Below, piece by piece: positions 15,105 to 25,275 of a stretch of 64,000 bases of DNA. The position numbers were made by a program, and so were the translations under genes. This stretch comes from an uncultured Sterolibacteriaceae bacterium (GTDB lineage Bacteria; Pseudomonadota; Gammaproteobacteria; Burkholderiales; Rhodocyclaceae). The DNA lies in NCBI GenBank assembly GCA_937888595.1, contig CALARK010000012.1:124001-188000 (forward strand), in the 5' to 3' direction. The notes under the pieces are model-generated. The model did not search any database, was not told where the DNA came from, and worked only from the letters and a program-made list of their open reading frames with translations. Each line of letters begins with the position of its first letter. Position 1 is the first letter of the stretch.

Positions 15105-17203
15105 TACTTGACCTGCATGCCCGGCGTGGCGCCGGAATCCGGCGAGAGGATGAACAGCCCGGCCGTCTTGTTGTCGGGATCGGAGGCGGCCAGCACCATG
15201 CCCTCGCTCATGCCGAACTTCATCTTGCGCGGCGCGAGGTTGGCGACCATGACGGTCAGCCGCCCGACCAGCGTGGCCGGGTCGTAGGCGGACTTGATGC
15301 CGGCGAAGACCTGCCGCGTGCCGAGCGGGCCGAGGTCGAGCGTGAGCCTGAGCAGCTTCTCGGCGCCTTCGACATGTTCGGCATTGGCGATGCGCGCAAT
15401 GCGCAGGTCGACCTTCATGAAGTCGTCGATGGCGATGTGTTCGGTCTGGGGCATGGCGGCTCCGCTCTGGTGCTGGGCATGGCGCTGCGGCGAATGGGCA
15501 TCCGCCGCCGGCGCCGAGGCCGGGGCCAGCGATTCCTTGTTGGCGGCGAGCAGCGCATCGATCTGCTTCGACTCGACGCGCGTCATCAGGTGCTCGTAGG
15601 GGTTGATCGCGTGGGCCGGCGGCAGCAGGTGGCCGGCGTCGGCCCAGTGCAGCGGCGCGACATTGAGGAATTCCTCGGCACGCTGGACCAGCTTGGGCAG
15701 CACCGGCTTCAGGTAGATGGCGAGCAGGCGGAAGGCGTTCACCAGCATCGTGCAGACCGCATGCAGTTCGTGTTCCCGGCCCGGTTCCTTCGCCAGCTTC
15801 CACGGCTGGTGCTGATCGACGTACTGGTTGACCTGGTCCGCCAGCGCCATGATGCGGCGGATCGCGCGGCCGAAGTCGCGGGCTTCGTAATGGCCGGCGA
15901 TCTCCTCGGCGGCCACCTGCAGGTCGGGCAGGCTGGTGCGGAAGCGCTCGGCGAAATGCTCGTCGAGCAGCTTGCCGTCGAAATGCTTGTGGATGAAGTT
16001 CGCCGAGCGGCTGGCGATGTTGATGAACTTGCCGACCAGGTCGCTGTTCACGCGGCTGACGAAATCGTCGAGGTTGAGGTCGATGTCTTCCATCGTGCCG
16101 TTGAGCTTGGCGGCGAAGTAGTAGCGCAGCCATTCCGGATTCAAGCCTTGGGCCAGATACGATTCGGCGGTGATGAAGGTGCCGCGCGACTTGCTCATCT
16201 TCGCGCCGTCAACCGTCAGGAAGCCGTGGGCGAAGACGTTGGTCGGCGTGCGGTAGCCGGCGTGCTGCAGCTCGGCGGGCCAGAACAGGGCGTGGAAGTA
16301 GAGGATGTCCTTGCCGATGAAGTGGTACAGCTCGGCCTGCGAGTCCGGCTTCCAGTACTCGTCGAAATCGAGGCCCTGTTTATTGCAAAAGTTCTTGAAC
16401 GAGCCCATGTAGCCGATCGGGGCATCGAGCCAGACATAGAAGTACTTCCCCGGCGCACCGGGAATCTCGAAGCCGAAGTAGGGCGCATCGCGCGAGATGT
16501 CCCAGTCGGTGAGCTTGTTTTCTCCTTCGTCGCCGAGCCACTCGTGCAGCTTGTTGGCGGCCTCGGTCTGCAAGCTGCCACGGCGCGTCCATTCGCGCAG
16601 GAAGGTCTGGCAGCGCGGATCGGAGAGCTTGAAGAAATAGTGGTCGGAGGTCTTCAGCACCGGCGCGGCGCCCGACACGGCCGAATAGGGATTCTTCAGC
16701 TCGGTCGGCGCGTAGGCGGCGCCGCAGGCCTCGCAGGAGTCGCCGTACTGGTCCTTCGCGCCGCACTTCGGGCACTCGCCCTTGATGAAGCGGTCGGGCA
16801 GGAACATCTGCTTGACCGGGTCGTAGTACTGCTCGATGGACCGTACTTCGATCAGGCCGGCCGCCTTGAGCTTGGTATAGATGTCCTCGGCGAAGAAGCG
16901 GGTTTCGTCCGAGTGTGTCGAGTGGTAATTGTCGAACTGCACGTGGAAGCCGGCGAAATCGCGGCTGTGCTCGCCATGCACGCGGGCGATCAGCTGCTCC
17001 GGGGTGATGCCCTCCTTCTCGGCACGCAGCATGATCGGCGTGCCGTGCGTGTCGTCGGCGCAGACATACCAGCAGGCGTGACCGCGCATCTTCTGGAAGC
17101 GCACCCAGATATCTGTCTGGATGTATTCGACGAGGTGGCCGAGGTGGATGGCGCCGTTGGCGTACGGCAGGGCGGAGGTGACGAGGATCTTGCGCGCGGA
17201 CAT
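15104..17203 (-). CDS. metG: Methionyl-tRNA synthetase
   Basis: A 699-residue class I synthetase. The HIGH-type motif is HLGHL at 20-24 after LVTSALPYANGAI. The zinc knuckle region reads CPKCGAKDQYGDSCEACG (about 144-161). The signature KMSKSRGTF is near residue 335. An Ala-rich linker (about 555-585) leads to a C-terminal Trbp111-like tRNA-binding domain from about residue 590 (IAIDDFMKVDLRIARI, VMVANLAPRKMKFG). This is the full E. coli-type architecture with the C-terminal appendix. It is followed, with a one-base overlap, by acyP. Confidence 0.97.
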   Translation of the reverse strand: MSARKILVTSALPYANGAIHLGHLVEYIQTDIWVRFQKMRGHACWYVCADDTHGTPIMLRAEKEGITPEQLIARVHGEHSRDFAGFHVQFDNYHSTHSDETRFFAEDIYTKLKAAGLIEVRSIEQYYDPVKQMFLPDRFIKGECPKCGAKDQYGDSCEACGAAYAPTELKNPYSAVSGAAPVLKTSDHYFFKLSDPRCQTFLREWTRRGSLQTEAANKLHEWLGDEGENKLTDWDISRDAPYFGFEIPGAPGKYFYVWLDAPIGYMGSFKNFCNKQGLDFDEYWKPDSQAELYHFIGKDILYFHALFWPAELQHAGYRTPTNVFAHGFLTVDGAKMSKSRGTFITAESYLAQGLNPEWLRYYFAAKLNGTMEDIDLNLDDFVSRVNSDLVGKFINIASRSANFIHKHFDGKLLDEHFAERFRTSLPDLQVAAEEIAGHYEARDFGRAIRRIMALADQVNQYVDQHQPWKLAKEPGREHELHAVCTMLVNAFRLLAIYLKPVLPKLVQRAEEFLNVAPLHWADAGHLLPPAHAINPYEHLMTRVESKQIDALLAANKESLAPASAPAADAHSPQRHAQHQSGAAMPQTEHIAIDDFMKVDLRIARIANAEHVEGAEKLLRLTLDLGPLGTRQVFAGIKSAYDPATLVGRLTVMVANLAPRKMKFGMSEGMVLAASDPDNKTAGLFILSPDSGATPGMQVK

Positions 17204-17235
17204 GGTGTTTAACCCGATGAATCAACGGGGGGATT

Positions 17236-17481
17236 CTAGCGTGTCGCCTCTTCCAGCGCGGCCAGATAAGCGAGCGCCTGCTCGCGGGTTTCGCCGCACA
17301 TCTCTGCGGAGGGCTGCAGTCCCGCGCAGCAGGCCGGGCGCTCGGGGCGACCGAAGATCGTGCAGGAAAAGTCGGCGCCGAGATGACGGCAGGCGACGCC
17401 GGCCGGCTTGGCCAGCGTCGAGATCGACGGCGCAATGCAGCAGGCGCCGCAGCCCGGGCGGCACTTCGTGGGTAAGCTCAT
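17236..17481 (-). CDS. YkgJ-type cysteine-cluster protein (zinc or iron chelating)
   Basis: An 81-residue protein with seven cysteines in the YkgJ/UPF0153 pattern: CRPGCGACC near the N-terminus, then VACRHLGADFSCTIF and RPERPACCAG, and a later Cys in AEMCGET. Family members bind a metal, but their function is unknown. An ATG three codons upstream (17490) is equally possible. It lies 32 bases upstream of metG on the same strand and divergent from apbC. The segment HLGADFS resembles the R1 repeat (19 of 23 bases), but it aligns with the normal family sequence, so I treat it as native. Confidence 0.75.
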   Translation of the reverse strand: MSLPTKCRPGCGACCIAPSISTLAKPAGVACRHLGADFSCTIFGRPERPACCAGLQPSAEMCGETREQALAYLAALEEATR

Positions 17482-17564
17482 GGGCAGCATTGTCCTTGAA
17501 GCCGCGAAATTCGTCCCTATGTGCGGTTGCTAGAATCCGCCATCCCATCCCGAAAGGCTTTCCC

Positions 17565-18653
17565 ATGTCCATCACCGAGCAGTCCGCCCAGGAGGCCCTC
17601 CAGGCCGTCGTCGATCCCAACACGAACAAGGACCTGATCTCCAGCCGCAGCGCGAAGAACATCAAGGTCAGCGGCAACGACGTTTCCGTCGATATCGAAC
17701 TGGGCTACCCGGCCAAAAGCCAGGTCGAGATCATCCGCAAGCTGGTCATCGATGCGCTCAAGGCCGCCGGCGCCGGCAATGTTTCGGCCAACATCAGCCA
17801 GAAAATCGTTTCCCACGCCGTGCAGAAGGGCGTCAAGCTGGTTAATGGCGTCAAGAACATCATCGCCGTCGCCTCCGGCAAGGGTGGCGTCGGCAAGTCC
17901 ACCACCGCGGTGAACCTCGCGTTGGCGCTGGCGGCCGAAGGCGCCCGCGTCGGCATCCTCGACGCCGACATCTACGGCCCGTCGCAACCGCAGATGCTGG
18001 GCATCGCCGACGGCCAGCCTGAATCCGCCGACGGCAAGAAGCTCCAGCCGATGGAGGCCCACGGTATTCAGGCGATGTCGATCGGCTTCCTGATCGATCC
18101 CGAGACCCCGATGGTGTGGCGCGGCCCGATGGTCACGCAGGCGCTGACCCAGCTGCTCGGCGATACCAACTGGAACGACCTCGACTACCTCGTCGTCGAC
18201 CTGCCGCCCGGCACCGGCGACATCCAGTTGACCCTGGCCCAGCAGGTCCCGGTCACCGGCTCGGTGATCGTCACCACGCCGCAGGACATCGCCCTGCTCG
18301 ATGCGCGCAAGGGCCTGAAGATGTTCGAGAAGGTCGGCATCCCGATCCTCGGCATCGTCGAGAACATGAGCATCCACATCTGCTCGAAGTGCGGCCACGA
18401 GGAGCACATCTTCGGCTCCGGCGGCGGCGAGAAGATGTGCGCCGACTACGAGACCGAGTTCCTCGGCGCCCTGCCCCTCGATATCAAGATCCGCGAGCAG
18501 GTCGACAGCGGCTCACCCTCCGTCGTGGCCGAGCCGGACGGCCGTGTTGCCGAGATCTACCGTGGCATCGCCCGCCGCATCGGCGTCAAGATCGCCGAAA
18601 TGGCCAAGGACCACTCGGCCAAGTTCCCGAGCATCGTGATCCAAAACACCTGA
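17565..18653 (+). CDS. apbC: Iron-sulfur cluster carrier ATPase ApbC/Mrp
   Basis: A 362-residue P-loop protein of the Mrp/NBP35 family. The N-terminal MIP18-like domain (1-90) is followed by the deviant Walker A motif ASGKGGVGKST (103-113), switch segments (LDADIYGPSQP, VVDLPPGTGD) and the CxxC motif Cys273-Cys276 (ICSKCG), which holds a bridging [4Fe-4S] cluster in the dimer. It delivers iron-sulfur clusters to apo-proteins. The frame is open far upstream; the ATG at 17565 matches the family and is preceded by GAAAGG. A TAGAAT box lies about 30 bases upstream. It is monocistronic by appearance, with a hairpin after it. Confidence 0.93.
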   Translation: MSITEQSAQEALQAVVDPNTNKDLISSRSAKNIKVSGNDVSVDIELGYPAKSQVEIIRKLVIDALKAAGAGNVSANISQKIVSHAVQKGVKLVNGVKNIIAVASGKGGVGKSTTAVNLALALAAEGARVGILDADIYGPSQPQMLGIADGQPESADGKKLQPMEAHGIQAMSIGFLIDPETPMVWRGPMVTQALTQLLGDTNWNDLDYLVVDLPPGTGDIQLTLAQQVPVTGSVIVTTPQDIALLDARKGLKMFEKVGIPILGIVENMSIHICSKCGHEEHIFGSGGGEKMCADYETEFLGALPLDIKIREQVDSGSPSVVAEPDGRVAEIYRGIARRIGVKIAEMAKDHSAKFPSIVIQNT

Positions 18654-18689
18654 TCACCTGATTTCCTTCCGTTTTATGGTGTAATTCGC

Positions 18690-18711
18690 GCGCCCCGTTT
18701 CGACGGGGCGC
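18690..18711 (+). terminator. Hairpin between apbC and dcd
   Basis: A perfect 8-bp GC stem, GCGCCCCG paired with CGGGGCGC, around a TTTCGA loop. The following sequence, CGTCATTTT, has only a short T run, so termination may be weak. It may instead be part of the dcd leader. Confidence 0.4.
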
Positions 18712-18746
18712 CGTCATTTTCAGCCCCTTTGTTTTCGGGAGCCCGC

Positions 18747-19316
18747 ATGAGCATCAAGTCGGACAAGTGGATTCGCCGCATGGCGCAGGAGCACGGCATG
18801 ATCGAGCCGTACTCGCCCGAACTCGTGCGCGAGGTGAATGGAACGAAGATCGTCTCCTACGGCACGTCGAGCTACGGCTACGACATCCGCTGCGCCGACG
18901 AATTCCGCGTCTTCACCAACATCAACTCGACCATCGTCGACCCCAAGGCTTTCGACCCGAATTCCTTCGTCGAGGTCTCGGGCAAGGGGTATTGCGTGAT
19001 CCCGCCCAACTCCTTCGCGCTGGCACGCACCGTCGAATACTTCCGCATCCCGCGCAGCGTGCTCACCGTCTGCCTCGGCAAGAGCACCTACGCGCGCTGC
19101 GGCATCATCGTGAACGTCACGCCCTTCGAGCCCGAGTGGGAAGGCCATGTGACGCTGGAGTTCTCCAACACCACCCCGCTGCCCGCCAAGATCTATGCGG
19201 GCGAGGGCTGCGCCCAGGTGATCTTCTTCGAATCCGACGAGATCTGCGAGACGTCCTATCGCGATCGCGGCGGCAAGTATCAGGGACAGACCGGCGTCAC
19301 GCCGCCGAAGATCTGA
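18747..19316 (+). CDS. dcd: dCTP deaminase
   Basis: A 189-residue enzyme of the dUTPase-fold family that converts dCTP to dUTP in thymidylate supply. It begins MSIKSDKWIRRMAQEHGMI, has the nucleotide-binding segment GKSTYARCGI, the catalytic glutamate in the PLPAKIYAGEGCAQV region and the C-terminal lid YQGQTGVTPPKI. A TTG six codons upstream keeps the frame open, but the ATG at 18747 is the family start and follows GGGAGCC. thyA and folA, which serve the same pathway, lie 3 and 12 kb away on the other strand. Confidence 0.96.
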   Translation: MSIKSDKWIRRMAQEHGMIEPYSPELVREVNGTKIVSYGTSSYGYDIRCADEFRVFTNINSTIVDPKAFDPNSFVEVSGKGYCVIPPNSFALARTVEYFRIPRSVLTVCLGKSTYARCGIIVNVTPFEPEWEGHVTLEFSNTTPLPAKIYAGEGCAQVIFFESDEICETSYRDRGGKYQGQTGVTPPKI

Positions 19317-19347
19317 CGCCTAGCGCCCAGCCCCTCTCCCCACATTG

Positions 19348-19368
19348 CGACCCGCTGCGTGCGGGTCG
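19348..19368 (+). promoter_or_regulatory. Hairpin in leader of the decarboxylase gene
   Basis: A perfect 8-bp stem, CGACCCGC and GCGGGTCG, around TGCGT, 22 bases before the start codon. The T run after it is only two bases, so it may be a dcd terminator of the weak type or a leader structure that affects translation. Confidence 0.35.
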
Positions 19369-19389
19369 TTGCACTTAAGGAGTGCCAGC

Positions 19390-21621
19390 ATGCGTTTCCA
19401 TTTTCCGATCATCATCATCGACGAGGACTTCCGTTCGGAGAACGCCTCGGGACTCGGCATCCGCGCGCTGGCCGACGCCATCCAGAAGGAAGGCCTGGAC
19501 GTGCTGGGCGTCACCAGCTACGGCGACCTGACCTCGTTCGCCCAGCAGCAGAGCCGTGCGTCGGCCTTCATCCTCTCGGTGGACGACGAGGAACTGGCCA
19601 ATGACGAGGAGGCCACCATCGCGGAACTGCGTGCCTTCGTCACTGAAATCCGCTGCCGCAATGCCGAGATCCCGATCTTCCTGCACGGCGAAACGCGCAC
19701 CAGCCGCCACATCCCGAACGACGTGCTGCGCGAGCTGCACGGCTTCATCCACATGTACGAGGACACGCCCGAGTTCATCGCCCGCCACGTCGTGCGCGAG
19801 GCCAAGAGCTACGTCGACTCGCTGCCGCCGCCCTTCTTCCGCGCGTTGACGCACTATGCCGCCGACGGCTCGTATTCCTGGCACTGCCCCGGCCACTCGG
19901 GCGGCGTCGCCTTCCTCAAAAGCCCGGTCGGCCAGATGTTCCACCAGTTCTTCGGCGAGAACATGCTGCGCGCCGACGTCTGCAACGCGGTCGAAGAACT
20001 CGGCCAGCTGCTCGACCACACGGGTCCCGTCGCCGCCTCGGAACGCAACGCAGCGCGCATCTTCAACGCCGACCACCTGTTCTTCGTCACCAACGGCACC
20101 TCGACCTCGAACAAGATCGTCTGGCACTCCACCGTCGCGCCGGGCGACATCGTCGTCGTGGACCGCAACTGCCACAAGTCGATCCTGCACGCGATCATGA
20201 TGACCGGCGCGATCCCAGTCTTCCTGATGCCGACGCGCAACAACTACGGCATCATCGGCCCGATTCCGAAGAGCGAGTTCGCCTGGGACAACATCCAGCG
20301 CAAGATCGACGCCAATCCCTTCATCACCGACAAGACGGCCAAGCCGCGCGTCCTGACAATCACGCAGTCGACCTACGACGGCGTGATGTACAACGTCGAG
20401 GACATCAAGGAAATGCTCGACGGGAAAATCGACACGCTGCACTTCGACGAGGCCTGGCTGCCGCACGCCGCCTTCCACGACTTCTACGGCGACTACCATG
20501 CCATCGGCGCCGACCGCACGCGCTGCCGGGAATCGATGGTGTTCGCCACGCAGTCGACGCACAAGCTGCTCGCCGGCCTCTCGCAGGCCTCGCAGATCCT
20601 CGTGCAGGACGCGCAGAACCACAAGCTCGACCGCGACGTGTTCAACGAAGCGTATTTGATGCATACCTCGACCTCGCCGCAGTATTCGATCATCGCCTCC
20701 TGCGACGTCGCCGCGGCGATGATGGAGGAACCCGGCGGTACCGCGCTGGTGGAGGAATCCATCGCCGAGGCGCTCGATTTCCGCCGTGCCATGCGCAAGG
20801 TCAGCGAGGAATGGGGCGCCAACTGGTGGTTCAAGGTGTGGGGGCCGGACGACCTCTCGGAAGAGGGCATCGAGGAACGCGACGCCTGGATGCTCAAGGC
20901 CGGTGCCCGCTGGCACGGCTTCGGCAACCTCGCCGAGGGCTTCAACCTGCTCGACCCGATCAAGGCCACCGTCATCACCCCCGGCCTCGACGTCGATGGC
21001 GACTTCGCCGACGGCATCGGCATCCCGGCCGCGATCGTCACCAAGTACCTCGCCGAGCACGGGGTCATCGTCGAGAAGTGCGGCCTCTACAGCTTCTTCA
21101 TCATGTTCACCATCGGCATCACCAAGGGCCGCTGGAACACGCTGGTGACCGCGCTGCAGCAGTTCAAGGACGACTATGACAAGAACCAGCCGCTGTGGAA
21201 GGTGCTGCCCGAGTTCGTCGCCCAGCACCCGCGCTACGAGCGGATGGGCCTGCGCGACTTGTGCAATCAGATCCACGAGGTGTACAAGAAGAACGACGTC
21301 GCGCGACTGACCACCGAGATGTACCTCTCCGACATGGTGCCGGCGATGCGTCCGGCCGACGCCTTCGCCAAGATGGCGCACCGCGAGATCGAGCGTGTGC
21401 CAATCGATGAACTAGAGGGACGCGTCACCGCCGTGCTGCTGACGCCCTACCCGCCCGGCATCCCGCTGCTGATCCCGGGGGAACGCTTCAACCCGACCAT
21501 CGTCCGCTACCTGCAGTTCGCCCGCGACTTCAATGCGAAGTTCCCGGGCTTCGAGACCGACATCCACGGCCTCGTGAAGTCGGAGGGGAACGGGTATTAC
21601 GTCGACTGCGTGCGCTCGTAG
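19390..21621 (+). CDS. Arginine/lysine/ornithine decarboxylase, PLP-dependent (fold type I)
   Basis: A 743-residue enzyme of the large inducible decarboxylase type. The N-terminal wing domain (1-125, receiver-like fold) starts MRFHFPIIIIDEDF. The PLP domain contains HCPGHSGG, FVTNGTSTSNK, the aspartate in HFDEAWLPHAAF and the Schiff-base Lys392 in STHKLLAGLSQ. The C-terminal domain includes PYPPGIPLLIPGE. Length and motifs match biodegradative arginine or lysine decarboxylases; substrate choice cannot be read with certainty. These enzymes consume protons in acid resistance or feed polyamine synthesis, but no antiporter gene is adjacent. The ATG at 19390 follows AAGGAG. Its 3' end overlaps convergent folA by 25 bases. 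Confidence 0.88.
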   Translation: MRFHFPIIIIDEDFRSENASGLGIRALADAIQKEGLDVLGVTSYGDLTSFAQQQSRASAFILSVDDEELANDEEATIAELRAFVTEIRCRNAEIPIFLHGETRTSRHIPNDVLRELHGFIHMYEDTPEFIARHVVREAKSYVDSLPPPFFRALTHYAADGSYSWHCPGHSGGVAFLKSPVGQMFHQFFGENMLRADVCNAVEELGQLLDHTGPVAASERNAARIFNADHLFFVTNGTSTSNKIVWHSTVAPGDIVVVDRNCHKSILHAIMMTGAIPVFLMPTRNNYGIIGPIPKSEFAWDNIQRKIDANPFITDKTAKPRVLTITQSTYDGVMYNVEDIKEMLDGKIDTLHFDEAWLPHAAFHDFYGDYHAIGADRTRCRESMVFATQSTHKLLAGLSQASQILVQDAQNHKLDRDVFNEAYLMHTSTSPQYSIIASCDVAAAMMEEPGGTALVEESIAEALDFRRAMRKVSEEWGANWWFKVWGPDDLSEEGIEERDAWMLKAGARWHGFGNLAEGFNLLDPIKATVITPGLDVDGDFADGIGIPAAIVTKYLAEHGVIVEKCGLYSFFIMFTIGITKGRWNTLVTALQQFKDDYDKNQPLWKVLPEFVAQHPRYERMGLRDLCNQIHEVYKKNDVARLTTEMYLSDMVPAMRPADAFAKMAHREIERVPIDELEGRVTAVLLTPYPPGIPLLIPGERFNPTIVRYLQFARDFNAKFPGFETDIHGLVKSEGNGYYVDCVRS

Positions 21622-22106
21622 CGGACGAAGGCATAGCGCAGGCCGTCGGCGCTAATGCCGCTGTGGCGCTGCATTTCGCGCCATAGCGCACGATCGAAGT
21701 CCGGGAAGCGCGCATCGCCCTCGGCGTCGACGTCGATCTCGGTGAGTTCCAGCCGCATCGCTTGCGGCAGCGCATGGGCATACAGCTCGGCGCCGCCGAT
21801 GACGAATAACGAAACTGGGGCCGTCCCGCCGGCGCCGACTTTCTGCGCCTCCGCCAGCGAATGGACGACGGTCGCACCCGGCGCACTGTAGCCGGGATTG
21901 CGCGTCACGACGATGTTGAGCCGGTCGGGCAAGGGCCGGAAACGCGCCGGCAGCGACTCCCAGGTCTTGCGTCCCATGATCACCGCATGGCCGGTGGTCA
22001 GCGCCTTGAAGTGCTTCAGGTCCTCCGGCAGGTGCCAGGGCAGCGCATTGTCCTTGCCGATCACGCCATTCTTCGCGACGGCGGCGATGAGGACGAGTTC
22101 GTTCAC
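21597..22106 (-). CDS. folA: Dihydrofolate reductase carrying an R1-encoded insertion
   Basis: A 169-residue DHFR that reduces dihydrofolate for thymidylate synthesis. Conserved features: LIAAVAKNGVIGKDNALPWHLPEDL (the acidic active-site residue is in LPED), IMGRKTWESL, LNIVVTRN and FVIGGAELYA. Residues 89-96 (KVGAGGTA) are encoded by a perfect R1 copy at 21820-21842, lying in the loop just before the NADPH-binding FVIGG strand, where the chain usually runs directly on. The gene is the last of the thyA-to-folA minus-strand run, coupled to glgA by an ATGA overlap. Activity is expected, since the loop is on the surface. Confidence 0.95.
   Translation of the reverse strand: MNELVLIAAVAKNGVIGKDNALPWHLPEDLKHFKALTTGHAVIMGRKTWESLPARFRPLPDRLNIVVTRNPGYSAPGATVVHSLAEAQKVGAGGTAPVSLFVIGGAELYAHALPQAMRLELTEIDVDAEGDARFPDFDRALWREMQRHSGISADGLRYAFVRYERTQST
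21820..21842 (-). repeat. R1 copy, perfect, inside folA
   Basis: Perfect reverse form on the plus strand; in folA it reads KVGAGGTA (residues 89-96). Confidence 0.95.
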
Positions 22107-23551
22107 TGTTTCGTCAGCCCGGCGTAGAGATCGAGGTACTGCCGCGCCGGGCCGGCCCAGCTGAAGTCGCCGGCCATCGCGTTACGCTGGAGTTGCCGCC
22201 AGCGTGGCCTGTCCTGCCAGACCCCGGCCGCCCAGCCAGCCGTGCCGAGGATCGCCTCGGGCGTGGCAGCATGGCAGACGAAGCCGTTGGCGCTGCCATC
22301 GGCGAGCGCAGCCGGCGAATAGTTGACGACGGTGTCGGCCAGCCCGCCGGTAGCCCGCACCAGCGGCGGCGTGCCGTAGGCGAGGCTGTACATCTGGTTG
22401 AGGCCGCAGGGCTCGAAGCGCGAGGGCATCAGGAAGACGTCCGCGCCCGCCTCGATGCGGTGGGCGAGCGCCTCGTCGAAACCGATCACGACGGCGACCT
22501 GTCCCGGATGACGGGCAGCGAGATCGCGGTAGGCGGCTTCCAGCGTCCGGTCTCCACTGCCGAGCACAACGAGCTGGGCCGGCAGGCCGGCGATCTGGTC
22601 ACCGACCGCCGCGACGAGGTCGAGCCCCTTCTGCTGCGTGAGGCGACTGACCACGCCGAACAGCGGGCAGTCGGTACGTTCCTGCAGGCCCGTTTCGCGC
22701 TGCAGGGCCGCCTTGTTCGCCTGCTTGGCATCGAGGTGGTCGCGATCGTAGTTGGCCGCGAGATGCGGGTCGGCCGCCGGATTCCACACGTCGGTGTCGA
22801 TGCCGTTTAGGATGCCCGACAGGCGGTCTGCGCGGGCCTGCAGCAGTCCCTGCATGCCCATGCCTTCGGTTTCCCCGAGGATCTCCTGCGCATAGGTCGG
22901 GCTGACGGTGGTCAATGCATCGGCATGGGCAAGGCCGGCCTTGAGGAAGGAGATGCGACCGTAGTACTCGACGCCCTCCATGTGCCAGTCGCTGGCGAAC
23001 AGCGCCAGTTCGTCGAGCAGCTGCGGCGGGAAGGTACCCTGGAAGGCGAGGTTGTGGATGGTCATCACCGACGCCGCGCCATCCTTCTCGTAGTGGCGCA
23101 GGTAGTAGGGCGCGAGGCCCGTCTGCCAGTCGTGGCAATGCAGGAGGTCCGGCCGCCAGTCGAGCGGCGTCGCCTCGCCGGCGAGCCGGGCCGCGACGCG
23201 CGACAGCAGGCCGAAGCGCAGGTGGTTGTCAAGCCAGTCGCGCCCCTCGGGGCCGAGATAGGGATTGCCCGGCCGCTCGTAGAGCATCGGGCAGTCGAGC
23301 AGCAGCAGGGGCAGGTCGCCGTGTTGGGCGACGTACAGGTCGGCCGCGGGCAGGTGGCCGCCCATCCAGGGCAGATGGACGAGATGCTCGGCGTCCGGGA
23401 AGGCTTCGCGCAGGGCCGGGTAGCGCGGCAGCAGCATGCGCACATCGCAGCCGATGCCGTGCAGCGCCGGCGGCAAGGCGGCGGCGACATCGCCGAGCCC
23501 GCCGGTCTTGACCCAGGGGGCGACTTCGGAAGTGGCGAACAGGACTTTCAA
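22103..23551 (-). CDS. glgA: Glycogen synthase (ADP-glucose type)
   Basis: A 482-residue GT5 enzyme that extends alpha-1,4-glucan from ADP-glucose. The N-terminal substrate site KTGGLGDVAAALP is intact, and the C-terminal half contains RLTQQKGLDLV and the catalytic SRFEPCGLNQMYSLAYG. I chose TTG at 23551 as start: it lies 8 bases after GAAGG and begins MKVLFATSEVAPWV, as in the family. An ATG at 23578 would overlap pgi and add nine unusual residues. It follows pgi and overlaps folA by 4 bases. Confidence 0.94.
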   Translation of the reverse strand: MKVLFATSEVAPWVKTGGLGDVAAALPPALHGIGCDVRMLLPRYPALREAFPDAEHLVHLPWMGGHLPAADLYVAQHGDLPLLLLDCPMLYERPGNPYLGPEGRDWLDNHLRFGLLSRVAARLAGEATPLDWRPDLLHCHDWQTGLAPYYLRHYEKDGAASVMTIHNLAFQGTFPPQLLDELALFASDWHMEGVEYYGRISFLKAGLAHADALTTVSPTYAQEILGETEGMGMQGLLQARADRLSGILNGIDTDVWNPAADPHLAANYDRDHLDAKQANKAALQRETGLQERTDCPLFGVVSRLTQQKGLDLVAAVGDQIAGLPAQLVVLGSGDRTLEAAYRDLAARHPGQVAVVIGFDEALAHRIEAGADVFLMPSRFEPCGLNQMYSLAYGTPPLVRATGGLADTVVNYSPAALADGSANGFVCHAATPEAILGTAGWAAGVWQDRPRWRQLQRNAMAGDFSWAGPARQYLDLYAGLTKQ

Positions 23552-23561
23552 TGCGGCACCT

Positions 23562-25193
<1,632 letters not shown>

Positions 25194-25204
25194 CGTGCCT
25201 CCGT

Positions 25205-25275
25205 CGGGCCGTCCCAAGGAGGCACGCGCCCCCCTGTGGGGGGCAGCGAGCCGGGTTTGCGAGCGTGGGGGGCCA
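25205..25275. repeat. R2 repeat between pgi and glgP
   Basis: A 71-bp element nearly identical to 54864-54931. Its middle is the palindrome CCCCCCTGTGGGGGG, followed by CAGCGAGCCGGGTTTGCGAG and a run of G residues. It fills most of the 82-base gap between the two genes. Confidence 0.9.

Noticed and set aside
17368..17390. R1-like stretch in the YkgJ-type gene
   Set aside because: Four mismatches in 23, and the encoded HLGADFSC aligns with the normal HLxxxxxC family segment. Kept out of the repeat list.
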